Assembly: GCA_025201345.1 (NCBI GenBank)
Contig: JAIXMG010000006.1
Span: forward strand, 372,001-436,000
Origin: Thamnidium elegans
Lineage: Eukaryota > Mucoromycota > Mucoromycetes > Mucorales > Mucoraceae
DNA: 64,000 nucleotides
Direction: 5' to 3'
In this document: piece by piece, positions 48,868 to 60,820 of the stretch
How positions within the stretch are numbered: the first letter of the stretch is position 1
Layout of the letters: each line of letters begins with the position of its first letter
Notes under the pieces: model-generated
What the model was told of the DNA's origin: nothing
Database searches by the model: none
Seen by the model: only the letters and a program-made list of their open reading frames with translations
Program-made: the position numbers and the translations under genes

Positions 48868-48912
48868 TAAATATATCCCCTTTTTATCATGGTTAAACTA
48901 ACCTATTGATCA
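48868..48912 (+). repeat. Dispersed repeat core, copy 3
   Basis: ATTAAATATATCCCCTTTTT then ATCATGGTTAAACTAACCTA. About 95 bp upstream (48775) is CATAAAAAAGGGTGCTTG, echoed at 26775 and 53722 before copy 1 and a weaker copy 4. Confidence 0.6.
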
Positions 48913-49198
48913 TGATTGAATCACGACAAAGAGTAATAATAATATGTTACTCGATTATAACGCCCTTTACTAGGATTACTATTAAGGAATAAAATATACG
49001 ATTAAATTAGCTAATAGCTAAATCTAACTATGAGACTTATTGCACATTCGACATAGCACTACATACTAAACCGACTTACTGTTTATCCTCCCGTCTTTTT
49101 TTTTTTTTTCTGTCTGCAAATACTATATCATTTTTTTAAAAAAAAAAAAAATCTCACTTTTAACGCGCTCGGTTTTGTCGTATTTTTTTTTTAAAAAA

Positions 49199-51281
49199 AT
49201 GGCAACAATGTCGACTAATGTAAGAAAAGTGATTACCAATGTTTCGAAATTAGTAGTGTTTAATATTATTTATTTTTTGGACTGTACAGACAACTTTAAC
49301 GTATTCTCCTTACGTATCTGAAAAAGAAAATATTGGATGTGGTAAGAAATATACACTTTTTTTTTTTTTGTAAGCATCAAATATATTTTACTGACAATAA
49401 ACAACAGTGATGTTAAGGGACTTGGTTTATCATGTAAATATTTATTGAATATGCATAAATAATACTTTTTAACCTCTTCTACAGAAAGATTTAGAGTCCA
49501 TGGTTCAATTTAATTTCTTGGTAGATGTCGAGTTTTTGTTAATGCATGTGTATGATGCAAACATACCTATTACAATCATTCATGGCCAAAAGGATTGTCC
49601 ACGTTTTAATGTATACATATTATTTCTTTATTTTCTCTTTCAATATTTATTTATTCATTTAAATACAAATAGAGTAAACGTTCCAATATCATAGTAGACT
49701 CACCAGAACTAAGAGATAAATATGGTAAGATTGTATACTATATTGTATACTTATCTAAACATATTTTTATTTAGGTACTCATCATACAAAGGTATGTATA
49801 TATAAAATCTAGTACCACGACCAAATATATATATATATATATATTACTAATTGTACATATAAGACAATGCTATTGTTTTTTCGAGATCCAGAAACAGGAA
49901 TAAAAACCGTTCAAATGGTTGTTATGACAGCAAATCTTATTCAAGAAGACTGGGAGTACGAGAATACATTACACCAAATCTATTTTTACTTATTGAAAAA
50001 AAAAAAAACTATTTTTATTCTTTTTAGAGATATGACACAAGGTGTCTATAGAACACCAAGATGCCCACTCAAATCAATCGCGAAGCGTGGTATACGGGGT
50101 ACCTTGATAGGATCCGAGTACGGTTCTCCATTTGAACACCAGTTAATAAAGTATTTGAAAGCGTATCAATTGAGGCGTGTATTCGATATCATCATTCGGC
50201 TGAAGCTTTACGATTGGTCTTCTTGCAAGGTAAATTGTACTTATAATCAAAAAAGGATTTCTATTTATACATGTATAAAAAGGCTATTTTGATCGGATCT
50301 GTTCCAGGGCGCCATAAAGCTTCTGCATTTGAAAGTTGGGGTATCGAAAGACTAGCTACTGTTCTTCGACAGCATGTAGATTTACTAGAGCCCTGTCGCT
50401 CAAGTTCTCAATTGATATTACAGGTACAAAAACATTAAAAAAAACATTTCAAACGGGTAAATGCTGATATATTTTAATAGTGTTCAAGTATGGCCTTCTC
50501 TCCTCAAAAATGGTTTGATAGTGTATGTCAACGAATGTCGGAATCAATGGAAAAAAATAGTCGTGTTAGAGCGCCAAAAATATGCGTTGTGTATCCTACA
50601 ATAGAAACTGCAACTAAAAGGTAATGTATATCTTTATATAAATGCTTTGGACATCAAACTGATAAAACTTTTTTTTTTCTTTTTTAGTGTTACTGGACGT
50701 TATACTAGTGGTGATTTTTTAAGATTTGAAGAAAGTAAAGTACCAAATAATCTATTATTTACTGTGTATAGATAATCTTACAAAAAAAAATTTATGCAGA
50801 ATCTTATCAGAAGAATCATGCGTGGTTTGATTCCTACTTGTATGATTGGAAGAGTCGAAATGCTGGTAGACAACATATTATGCCTCATATTAAAACATAC
50901 ACGCGCGTGTATCAAGACACGGATGGACAGCCGTCCGTTGCCTGGCACTTGCTGACGTCTAGTAACCTAAGTCGTGCTGCTTGGGGTGAGTATCAAATAA
51001 ATGAGACCCAGCTTTACATCAAGAGCTTTGAGCTGGGTGTCTTTTTCTGTCCGAGTTTATGGGAGGTAAATAGCATCTTAAAATATCATTTTGTGTCCAA
51101 GTTTGTATTGATGCGTCTCGTGTAGGTCGATGATGATGCAAGTACAGAGGTTGTATTGAGACCTACTACGAATCCAAAAACTTACGCCGGGACGAGAAAA
51201 GTAGTTCATGTGCGTCTTCCGTACGATCTTCCTTTAGTTCGTCATTCTAAACCAGGTCAATGTTTTACTCGTATTGAATAA
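49199..51281 (+). CDS. TDP1: Tyrosyl-DNA phosphodiesterase 1
   Basis: DNA-repair enzyme that hydrolyses 3'-phosphotyrosyl links left by topoisomerase I; nuclear. Thirteen exons: 49199-49219, 49290-49341, 49408-49433, 49485-49610, 49673-49724, 49775-49791, 49864-49955, 50028-50229, 50283-50423, 50481-50620, 50688-50734, 50800-51065, 51126-51281; 445 residues. The first HKD motif is GTHHTKTMLLF, its HHTK coded by a 17-bp exon; the second is IMPHIKTYTR, with SSNLSRAAWGE after it. TANLIQEDWEDMTQGVYRTP is also family-typical. It lacks the long N-terminal extension of animal TDP1. Convergent with the DUF3245-like gene, 52 bp apart. Confidence 0.93.
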
Positions 51282-51333
51282 ATCGTATAAGTGTGTAAAA
51301 AGGGGTTTATTAAAAAAAAAAAAATGTATTATT

Positions 51334-52007
51334 TTACTTTTTGTTCTTCTTCTTGCCAGCACGTTCAGATAAATACATTGATAAAAAGTCACCTTGGCTA
51401 CCGATCTTCTTTTTACCAATGTTCTGAGGTACGGGTTTCGAAGATTCTACTGCGATCTTTTTCTTTTTGCTTTTAGACTGTTTTGTACCTACTGTTGTTG
51501 AACGGGATTCTTCTTCGTCATCGTCTGATTCGGAATCGTTCTTGTCTTGTGGACGGAATCTTTTGCCAATAGGTGTAGGGGTATTTATTTCACGGTGTAC
51601 TGCTGCTCGTCTGTTTTGATTGAGGATTTTGTTCTTGAGTTGTAATTCTTCTTTGGAGGCCATGCCACCATTGTTGTTTGTATGTCTCATGGCATCATTA
51701 TGTGATAAAAATTTGGCGCCAAGACCAAGTCTAGTTTTTTTTTTTTTTTTTTTGTATGTGTCAGTAAACAACGTAGGTTTAGGGGCGGTATATGTATTAT
51801 TATTATTTTTTACCTGTCAGGTCTTCCTGTCGAGTATGAACTCAAGGCTTGTTCGTCTTCGTCATCGTCTAGTCTCTCTCCAGGCTTCGGTGCAGGAAGC
51901 CAAGAGTTAATAAGTGATCGAGCAATGCCAATAGAGGCATCGATTTGAGTTTTTAACTTTTCGTTTTCTTCTGTATTGACTTTTGGTTTCGTTTCTTTTT
52001 CTGACAT
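51334..52007 (-). CDS. DUF3245-like small basic/acidic protein
   Basis: 196 residues; exons 51814-52007 and 51334-51730. The central block ARSLINSWLPAPKPGERL followed across the splice join by RLGLGAKFLSHND is characteristic of a small eukaryotic family annotated as DUF3245 in fungi; the assignment is from memory of the motif. The C-terminal half is Ser/Asp/Glu-rich (NDSESDDDEEES) with Lys-rich stretches (KQSKSKKKK, GKKKNKK) that look like nuclear or nucleolar signals, and contains FLSMYLSERAGKKK. Function unknown; nuclear location is inference. Confidence 0.72.
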
Positions 52008-52097
52008 TGTTTTAAAAAGGGTTAAAAAAAGAATAATTATGCGGGAAAAAAAAAAGAGAAAAATACACTATGGTGGCTTGTAATTATTTTATTTTTC

Positions 52098-53146
52098 TTA
52101 AGCTTTTAAAATAGTTGCATGATGGTTGATATGATCAGCAATAAAAGTAGAGATAAAGAAGTAACTGTGATCATAACCGTCTTGGTAACGAATATTCCAT
52201 TCGGATTCGCGACCAAGTTCTTGTGTAGTATTTTTCAATTCATCAATCAAAAGTTCCTTTTCTAAAAATCCATCAGCAGTACCCTAAAAGTCATACAGAT
52301 TAGTAACTTTTTTTTTCTCTAAAAAAATAAATAGTACTTACAACATCAACAAGGATGTTCATGCGTTCATTTTTATATGTCTTTAATAATTCAACAGTAT
52401 CGTATTGCTTCCAACTTTCTTTATCAGAACCAAGGTAGTTGGAGAAAGCCTTTTGACCCCAAGGACAGTTGATAGGGTTAGCAATAGGTGAGAATGCAGA
52501 AGCAGTCTTGAACTTGGAAGGGTTCTTGATATGAATGGTTAAAGCACCATGACCGCCCATAGAATGACCCATAACAGAAACGCGAGATTCATCCTTTTTT
52601 TATACACACAAAATATTAATTCATTATCTTATGCATCGCACTAAAAAAAAAAACTTACAATAGGCAATTGCTCCATAACAATAGAATACAATTCCTTAAC
52701 AATATAAGAATACATACGATAATGCTTGGACCACTTTTCTTCAGTAGCATCTACATAAAAACCAGCACCGGTACCGAAATCCCAAGAATCGCTATCACCT
52801 TCAATACTGACACCACCTATATTTCACACGCTTTTTTTTTAGTTTAAAGTATTTTTAAAAAAGTATATATATATATAGTTGTGTTCTTACGAGGAGAGGT
52901 ATCAGGAGTAATTAAAGCGATACCATGTTTGGCAGCTTCGGCCATGGCACCACTCTTATGAATAAAGTTGTCTTCTGTACATGTCAAACCAGACAAGAAG
53001 AAAACAGCAGGAACTTTAGTTTCGGTAGCTTGTTGAGGTAAAAACACGTTAAACTTCATGTCGCAGTTAAGTTCGTCAGAACCATGTTCGTATTTAACTA
53101 CATAACCACCAAAACACTTGTTTCTAGAGACTTCCTTGATTGACAT
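52098..53146 (-). CDS. ESD: S-formylglutathione hydrolase
   Basis: Esterase D-type enzyme that hydrolyses S-formylglutathione to glutathione and formate, the second step of formaldehyde detoxification; cytosolic. 283 residues, the usual size; exons 52891-53146, 52659-52816, 52342-52593, 52098-52283. Catalytic Ser lies in [11 protein letters not shown] (about 150); Asp in GTADGFLEK; His in [11 protein letters not shown]. The oxyanion region [13 protein letters not shown] and the DTSPRG block with [15 protein letters not shown] are family hallmarks. A 15-bp motif shared with RPC82 lies 87 bp upstream. Confidence 0.95.
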
Positions 53147-53232
53147 TGCTTATTTTTTTATTTTATTTTTATACAGATAGATAGAAAAGAGAGACGGAAG
53201 GAGTAAATAACCGATTTTTAGATCTTGATTTC

Positions 53233-53247
53233 GTTCGCCTTTCCAAA
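53233..53247 (-). promoter_or_regulatory. 15-bp promoter motif upstream of S-formylglutathione hydrolase
   Basis: TTTGGAAAGGCGAAC on the minus strand, 87 bp before the ATG at 53146; identical to 26658-26672 upstream of RPC82. Confidence 0.45.
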
Positions 53248-53649
53248 TAAAAAAAAAATCAGTCATGTTTTCGAAACATCAGTGAAAAGTAAAGTATGTA
53301 GGCCAATAGTCTTTTTTTTTTACTAGAATAAGCGTACGTTTTAACTATCGTGATATAGCTACTACAAATGTTACTCACAAAGCAATCGTTGCATAATTTT
53401 ATAAAAACTTTTGTTGGTTAAAGTATTCGATGTATTTGACTACTGTTCACTGTGAATAGAGTACTTTTTTTTTAATAAGGATATAAGTTCAAAAAAAAAA
53501 ATGAAGACGGAGGTACTGCGAATTGGTAACATGGGGATGCTGTGTATCTTTTTTTTTTTTTTTTTTTTTTTTTTTGTGGCATAGATTTACTTAAAGCGTC
53601 TTTTGCCACTCGGCCATTTATCTCAGATTGGAGCAGATAATACAAAGTG

Positions 53650-53669
53650 TAAATAGAACGCGTATCAAG
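53650..53669 (+). repeat. Short dispersed motif, copy 1
   Basis: TAAATAGAACGCGTATCAAG. Other copies: 54028-54047 and 62231-62250. Confidence 0.5.
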
Positions 53670-54027
53670 CTTTTCCTTGTTTTTTCTTTACACGTTCAGG
53701 CAAAAAAAAGTGCGGCGCATTCGCATAAAAAGGATCTTGCATGAATCAAGTTGGAGCAACAAGTGCCTACTACGTATATAAAAATGATTAACCAACATAT
53801 AAGTACGAGTATACGAAACAAATACTGGTATAATACGACATGATGAGTAAATATATCACAGGAGTAAAAACGGGCTCTATTTTATCACTTATTGCATCTT
53901 TTTTTTTTTTTCCTCGTCTTCACTTATTATTCTCTTACTAACTTATACCGGCCCTTCTTAGAGAAACTGTTATCCTTAAAGGTACGTATGTAAAAAGTGA
54001 TCTGTCATACTTTTTTTACTGAACGTA

Positions 54028-54047
54028 TAAATAGAACGTGTACCAAG
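54028..54047 (+). repeat. Short dispersed motif, copy 2
   Basis: TAAATAGAACGTGTACCAAG, preceded by TTTTTTTACTGAACG, which also precedes copy 3 in similar form. Confidence 0.5.
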
Positions 54048-54392
54048 ATTCCCCCCCCCCAAAAAAAAATTGCTTTAAAAATATCGATTTCTGAAAGCTT
54101 TACATTCTCCTCAGACTTAAGGATTTTACTTTCAATGAATAGTTATACAAGCCATTCTTTAAGCGTAAGAAGCTCTTTCCGAAATGAAATACCTCCAATT
54201 AACGCTTACCACTTTAACAGGGATTATAGAAAAGTACTTATCTAGATATCTACTGGGCTGATACGACTCGTGCTGCTATAACGCTCAACACCCAAAAAAG
54301 AAATATCCTTGATATGTTAAAGAGTAGAAGCTCTTCTAAATTTCTGATGATACTAATTTAATTATAACAGAAAACTATTTTCCACTCCCAGA

Positions 54393-54490
54393 GCTTCATT
54401 GGAAAAACTAAAGAGGCTATTAAAGCCCTTGGAGTATCCCCAAGTTGTGTTAAGGCAAACGTTGCGTTAAGGTGGGTTTTCCCGGCCTGA
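54393..54490 (+). pseudogene. Possible transposase helix-turn-helix relic
   Basis: In one frame the sequence reads FIGKTKEAIKALGVSPSCVK then ANVALRWVFPA and stops. The first part has the look of a transposase or repressor-type helix-turn-helix. No longer frame or terminal repeats were found; weak. Confidence 0.25.
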
Positions 54491-54871
54491 ACAAGAAACC
54501 TGCCTGTCTAAAAATAAGTAATAGTAAATTAGAATTACGTTTGTTAGAAATAAAATCAAGGGCCTTCTCAAACCCTAAGTTTCAAGAATCTTATAAAATA
54601 TATTACAACTCATCAAAATAAAAAACAGGGATAGGCTTTTTTCACCACACTCTACCGAATTTAATTTTTTTGACCTCTAACTAGAGGCCCAGTCTCATAC
54701 GTTAATTACTTTGTAATACCTTGTAACAGATATACTTCATGACGTTTTTTTACTATAATAGTTTTTTTTTTCGGCATCTGACTTTCAACGATAGTGGTCA
54801 CTTTACCAACAACAAAAAAAACAGACATATGTTGAAAGATTTTATTTGAGTACAAGAGCAAAAAAATATTT

Positions 54872-55795
54872 TTATTTTACATAGAGACCAGTAAGACTAG
54901 GAGTTTGGTTTTCTAATAATGATTGACGCTCATCACCTTCCGACAACAACAGCTTTTCTTGCTGCTCCTTTACTTTTATCATGGTTAGTTTGTATAACCA
55001 GTAACCCGAAGATACAAGTACAATGATGCCAAGACACATATAAATTAAGGTAGCCTTGTGCGCTTCGGGAGGTAAATCGGGATCAGACAAATTAGCCAAC
55101 TGTGAACCCACCCAAACATCCAAATTAAATTTAAAGCAAGCAATCAATGCCGATGAAATATAGGTTTTCCAGGTGACTGAAGGTACCAAAGACAAGATTA
55201 AGTTGGTTAATTGCCACGGTAACGGACTAATACGAATTAATAGCATCATCTTGAATCCACCCTGTGTGATGGCATCTTGCATAGCAACATATAAATTCTG
55301 TTTCTTTTCGGATAACTTTATGTATTTTGCAAAATTAAGCTTTCTTACTAATCTACATTTGAATATATATTTGTGAGCGTACAAAAAAAAAAAAACGTTT
55401 GGTATAACTTTTATTTACCCGAAAGTAACCAATGAACTTAAAAAGGCACCAGCTGTAGCGGGAATACATCCGTTAGGAAATCCATAAACAAAACCTGTCA
55501 TTGTTACTGCGAACGTATAGCCAAGCAAAGGTGGTGTACCTGTTATCGCAACGATAAAGACCATGATTAATGAACTGTATTTCTGTGTTCGCATTTTAAT
55601 GGCAACATCTTGAATAACTAACACAGAAAAAAAAGGGGTTATTTGAATACACAACGTTTGTAAAAGTTTTTTTTTTCTTTTTTTTTAATTACATTCAATG
55701 ATATCTTCCTTGTAGTGTGAAAATAAGCCAAACAAAATTGCACCTACAATACATGTTGTTACAGCAACTGTAAAAAACTTTTTACGTGAGTGCAT
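54872..55795 (-). CDS. TVP38: TVP38/TMEM64-family (VTT-domain) membrane protein
   Basis: Golgi/ER-type membrane protein of 260 residues in the SNARE-associated (VTT/DedA) family; relatives such as TMEM41B are lipid scramblases. Exons 55693-55795, 55419-55617, 54872-55352. Helix 1 is at residues about 7-25 (FFTVAVTTCIVGAILFGLF). The VTT core holds TGTPPLLGYTFAVTMTGFVY, GAFLSSLVTFG and RISPLPWQLTNLILSLVPSV, the re-entrant loop motifs of the family. A C-terminal helix is followed by a charged cytoplasmic tail. Divergent from MED14 across 435 bp. Confidence 0.88.
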
Positions 55796-56230
55796 GGTTT
55801 TTTTTTTATTTTTTATAAAAAAAAAGAAGTAAAAGAAAGAGAGAAAAAGAAAGAGAGAAAAAGAAAACGTAGAAACAACTGTTTCTAGTTTTTTTTTTTT
55901 TTATTTATTCAGAGAAAAAGATTAGCCAAATTAGTGTTATTTTTCTTTGGAAAATATCCCTTAATCTAGTTTGTACCGAGGATGTGAGAGTCTGACTTTA
56001 ATGTGAATGCTTTCACTTATGCATCCTTTTTTTTTATAATCCATTGCTTCTACTGGTTGATCTGCGCCCTTTTTTTTTTTGCCAAAACAAGTACACTACA
56101 AACGAAAATCTCGCGTGTGACGTCATTTATAATGATCCAAAAGAGCGAGATTTTTTTCTTAAAAATTCTAGTTATCCTTTTTTTTTTTTCTTCGCGAAGA
56201 TAGAAAAAAATAGCCATTAGCGGAAAAGTG
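55796..56230. promoter_or_regulatory. Shared divergent promoter TVP38 / MED14 with CRE palindrome
   Basis: 435 bp between divergent start codons. TGACGTCA at 56118-56125 is a perfect ATF/CREB (bZIP) palindrome, 106 bp before the MED14 ATG. It lies inside a 10-bp inverted repeat, AAAATCTCGC (56105-56114) and GCGAGATTTT (56145-56154). Purine- and T-rich tracts flank it. Confidence 0.55.
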
Positions 56231-59200
56231 ATGCAACCGATCTCATCAACAGACGATACTGAACCCATTACGCAGTCTAATGGTTATGTTCAACCCATGG
56301 ATAATATAAACGGTACAGATTCCAAACTCACCATGACAGCGGCTACAAAGAAAGACAAGACGATTGAAGAAACTCAAGAAAAAGTAGTATTACCTGTTGA
56401 AATGGCTTGTATGGTTCCTTTACGAGCTCTTATTGGAAAACTTATTCATAAATCTCACGCCGATTTGATGACTTTGACTGATACGTAAGTCAGATTTTTC
56501 TTTTCTCTAGATTCGATTATTTGGATTAACATCATTTTTTTCAATTTAGATTACCTTCCATGTCTGATGTAGAGAAAAAGCGTCAGATTTTAACGTATAC
56601 GACATTTATGAGAAAACAGTATTTAAAATTACTGGTGCTTGTAAAGTGGGCTGAAAGTGCCCAGGATATTCAAATGTGTCAGGTAAAAAGAGAAAGAGAA
56701 TATATAACGAAATGTTATTTTGTTGTTCCATGAAACTAATTACGTGTTTTTTTTTTGTATAAAAAGAATATTATGGCTTATTTAGCTAACCAAAATAAGA
56801 TATTCCAAGATACTGTTGATTATCTTCATAAAATTCAGTCAGGGCTGCCGGCAGCTAGATTACGAAACTTCGATATACCGACAGCTGTGGATGTATTAAC
56901 TACAGGAACATATCAACAAATGCCAACAAAAATAAAGGTAATATTTTTTTCGCAAGTAATTTGGCAACACTTTAGAAACTTATATTTTTTTTTTTTGTTG
57001 TTGTTGTGTAGGATATGCTTACACCTACACCACTCACTGATAAAGAAGTTTTGGAGATTTTCCGAGATATGAATGATGTGATTCGCATGCGCATGATTAC
57101 CACCGAAGTTTTACCGTCACCTATGCAAAACTATAAAATTGGTATTTTTTTTTTTTTTTTTTTTTTTGCGTGTATTTTATAGCAATACTAAGATAGTTAC
57201 TATTTAGAAAATGGTCGAATTTATTTCACGATTCAGAACGAATTTGAAGTTGCTTTGACATTAATGGGTCATAGTAATGATAGAAGATGGTGGATTGTTT
57301 CATTAGATATGTTTATTGAAGCAACTTCAGCAGGCGGAGCAGCAGAGGACGTCGATATTACATTAACTGATGCACAAAAACTTCATCTCCGTTCCAATGC
57401 ACAAAAACAACTTGTACCGCCATTTGTACCTGAAGGAAATACACATACATCTCTCTTCTTTCCTCTTGTCAACTTGTATGATTATTTACACTCGTGCTGT
57501 CTCAATATGCAACTCGAGATTTTATTTATTCAATCTGCCATGTTGGTAAAAACGAGATGGATGAACCAACTCAAAGTACAAATGAATCCCGATAGAACAA
57601 AATTAACTTTGACTTATTGGAGAGGTGGTTCACCTGCTTCACATTGGGCTCGTCCTCAGGTTAGAAAACAAACAAATTTAACTTTTTTTATTGTGTTAGA
57701 TACTGACGTTGCGTAACCTTTTTTTTCTAGGTTAATTCAGAAGCACATAAAAGTACAGTTTTAGAAATTTCAGTGAGCAATGAACACGAGAAACAGTTAT
57801 CAAAAAATAATATGACCATCACAGTGCGTGATGAGTTAAAGGGATTGATCCAAAAAGCCGGTATTGGTGCTTCTGTTGCTTTATCTGATTTAAGTGCTTC
57901 CGATAAACCCAAGGTGCTTTCCTCACTCAAATATCCAAAGAATTTATTAGAAGTACTCTGGGATGAATATAGTGATCTTCATACCGATATTAAATTACTG
58001 GTAAAGTAGATGAATCGAAAAAAAAGCTACATACATTTACTGATATCTATTTAGGATCCTGGAAATTTAAACGCAGAACAGCTTGTATTACATGTTACCA
58101 ATTACCACAGTGCATGTATCATTAATAAGTTTAGAGAAGTTCTTATTACACAAAAGGATTTTTTAGAAGAGAATGGATTACATTTAGCTGAAGCAGAAGC
58201 ACCAGTAAAGTTAGAAGATGGTGAAGATGGTAATATATATATATATATGTATATAAGGGAGGGAAAATATCAATATACTGATTTGAATACCTAGTTCTTC
58301 GTCCAGAGCCTACACTTGTCGTACGTTATAGACACCAAAGATTTGTCAGTATTGGAGCAGATGCACGTACGGGTAAAATTAAGGTATTCGAGACTAGCGA
58401 TGGATGTAGTGAAGGAGATGGTAAGAGATTATAACAACAACAAAAGAAAGAGTTTTTTTTTTTTTTTTTTTTACTAAATAATGAATTCAGTTAAATTAAG
58501 AGGATTAGAAGAACGATTAAATAACGATCCAGCCAACATTGCTCGACATTTATTATGGCTTCGATCAGAAGTAGTTGTAAGAGAAGTTATTTCACTTGGA
58601 AAGCAATTAAATTTACAACCTTATCACCCATCACATATGAATTTGCGTCAAGAGGATTTGACAAGATTGTTTGGCGATGTTATTACACAAGGCAACACAA
58701 AGCAAAAGTACCCTTCACATTGTGTTTTCTTCAGGTTCTCGCAATTTGAAGATTGGTACTTTGTTATTGCCACTATTAAGAATGAATTTAAATCGTGGCT
58801 TTGTTGTATAAAGTATGCGAATATATATTTATATATACACAGTGGAAAAAAAAAGCCTAACTCACTTTTTTTTATAGTAAAACGTATGATCAGAATGGTA
58901 TATACCAAACAATTATAGATTTAACTTACTTGGATTGTGAACAGCTATGGAAAGATCAATTTATTGGAAAACCCAATGCGAATGATGATACCAAAGGAAC
59001 AATTAAACGAAGGTTTGAGGATATAACAGAGACCGAAAGTACGCTTGTAAATGATAATGTAAAGAAACGAAGAGTGTCTGTGTTGGAGAATAATAATGAA
59101 TTGAGCACACCTCATACCTATTCAAATGCAATTGACAAGTATGTTGATTTTTTTTTAGTGATGTGTAATATAGATACTAACATTGTATTTTTTTTAAAAA

Positions 59201-60820
59201 AAGTTTATCGATTGATTTACGTTACTTAGCTAAATTGGATTCACTCTGTAGAGCCTATATTACCAATAGAAAGATTGAACTTCAGTTACAAGCATACAAG
59301 GGATCACTCAATTATTATATGCGTCCTTTATTAGAAACATTATCTATTATGGAATCACAGATTATTAACCATCCCGCAGCTGATAAAATGGAAGTTGTTT
59401 GTGTTCCTCAAAAAGATTTATTAAAGGCATGTGCATATTATTACCAAGAAGGCGGAGTGAAGCGTGAAAAGCCATTAGAATCTATACCTTGGATAGAAAG
59501 TGTATTACCCGAAATGAAAAACGATGTCCTGATTCGGCCTTCTGGGTGGTGGGATTGTGGTAGAGGCGAATGCTATGTAGTCATTCAGGATAAATTAGAT
59601 TGGGAACGTATTGCGTTACAAGGAAACGAGCTTGGCGGTCATATTGCGTTAGATAAAGCTACAAATGTTGTGTCGTTCACATACCCTGACATTGATTCTT
59701 GTATTGATCGGTTCTTGGTGGATTGGGAAAGGGTATTTATGATGGTTAATATTACTAGACAGGTGTCTTCTGTCTGGTTTGAAAAATACAAGGAACAATT
59801 AGAATTTAGTCCTACTGATTTACAAGAATTATCATTTGTATATGCAAAGGTAAAGAAAAAAAAAAAAAAAAAAAGTCATTGGTTTCTTTTAACCAATTTT
59901 CTTATATTTAGGATTTTACTTGTAATATCAAATGGAATTCGTTGGGACCAGGTAAACCTAGACAATATAATATTGAGCTTGGAATTACAGAAGATACAAA
60001 TAAGGCAAGCTTGACTTCATTACCATCGATGAATTCTCGCAACCCTCACTGGAGAATTGCTAGTTTCTTACGAGATGTACTTAATGAGAAGAGAGATTTA
60101 ATATATTTTATACAGGTAAAAAAAAAAGGTAACATAGTTAATTTTTAATCCCTTCTAAAAAAAAATGAGTAGATTTTATTCCAAACTTTACCGTTGATGT
60201 CATGTCTTGAACATCTTGAGGTGAAATGTGCTCAAGATGGTAATATTGGTAAAGTATCGATTATACCTCGCGCTTATGATTCTGTGCGCGTCATCTTTTC
60301 TGCCATGTAAAGTATACATATATTGTTATTGCAACGAAAAAAAAAAAAAAAAAAAAAAAATTAAGACTCTTTTATATACATTTTTAGACATGCAATTGAT
60401 ATACGATTTACGGATACAGAATCGATTTGTGTTTCCGATGCAGCATACCATCATTTATTTTATTCATCGCGTACGAAATTAGGACATGATACACTCATTG
60501 CGCCTCAACCTTACCTAGTTCAAACGGTTACGCCATCACCATCATACGTTGATGGAGGATTAAATCCTATCAAGGTCGCGCAACAATTTAAATTCATTCC
60601 GTTCGAACAATTTTCTATTTTGTTGGATACTTTAGATAGTTGGATATTCTCATCACAAGATGATGATTCAACTAATACATTGATAGAAAATAATCGATGG
60701 TATGCTTCCGGTAAACCTTGGTCGACTGAATCAGAGGAACCTCGCGCTGTTTCATTTCAACATGGTTTGTTATGTTCTGCTTCTCTCTGTCAAGGCATAT
60801 TGCATAAATTATGTACATAA
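56231..60820 (+). CDS. MED14: Mediator complex subunit 14 (RGR1)
   Basis: Scaffold subunit linking head, middle and tail of Mediator for RNA polymerase II transcription; 1236 residues. Fourteen exons: 56231-56484, 56550-56682, 56767-56937, 57012-57141, 57208-57659, 57731-58000, 58055-58229, 58295-58420, 58491-58812, 58878-59138, 59204-59849, 59912-60115, 60173-60306, 60388-60820. The N-terminal signature VEMACMVPLRALIGKLIHKS followed by KKRQILTYTTFMRKQYLKLL and LVKWAE is diagnostic. Later blocks IYFTIQNEFEVALTLMG, RHLLWLRSEVVVREV and LTYLDCEQLW also fit. The translation start is the ATG after a 3-bp-upstream GTG. The C-terminal LCQGILHKLCT ends the frame. Downstream is a poly-A/T-rich 3' region. 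Confidence 0.9.

Larger units (their letters stand above)
46202..49198. other. 3.0-kb gene-poor region with repeat copies
   Basis: Contains two copies of the dispersed repeat core (46258-46300, 48868-48912) and a fragment of the broken gene's sequence on the opposite strand (46322-46366). An open C-terminal-like stretch at about 46848-47059 (SIKSLLKFTQARFSSVIRLN) may be a relic. No intact gene or RNA found. Confidence 0.5.
53147..54871. other. 1.7-kb gene-poor region with repeats and relics
   Basis: Holds two copies of a 20-bp dispersed motif (53650-53669, 54028-54047), a weaker copy of the large dispersed repeat (about 53724-53945), a 28-bp poly-T run (around 53548-53575) and a possible helix-turn-helix relic near 54393-54490. 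No intact gene. Confidence 0.5.
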
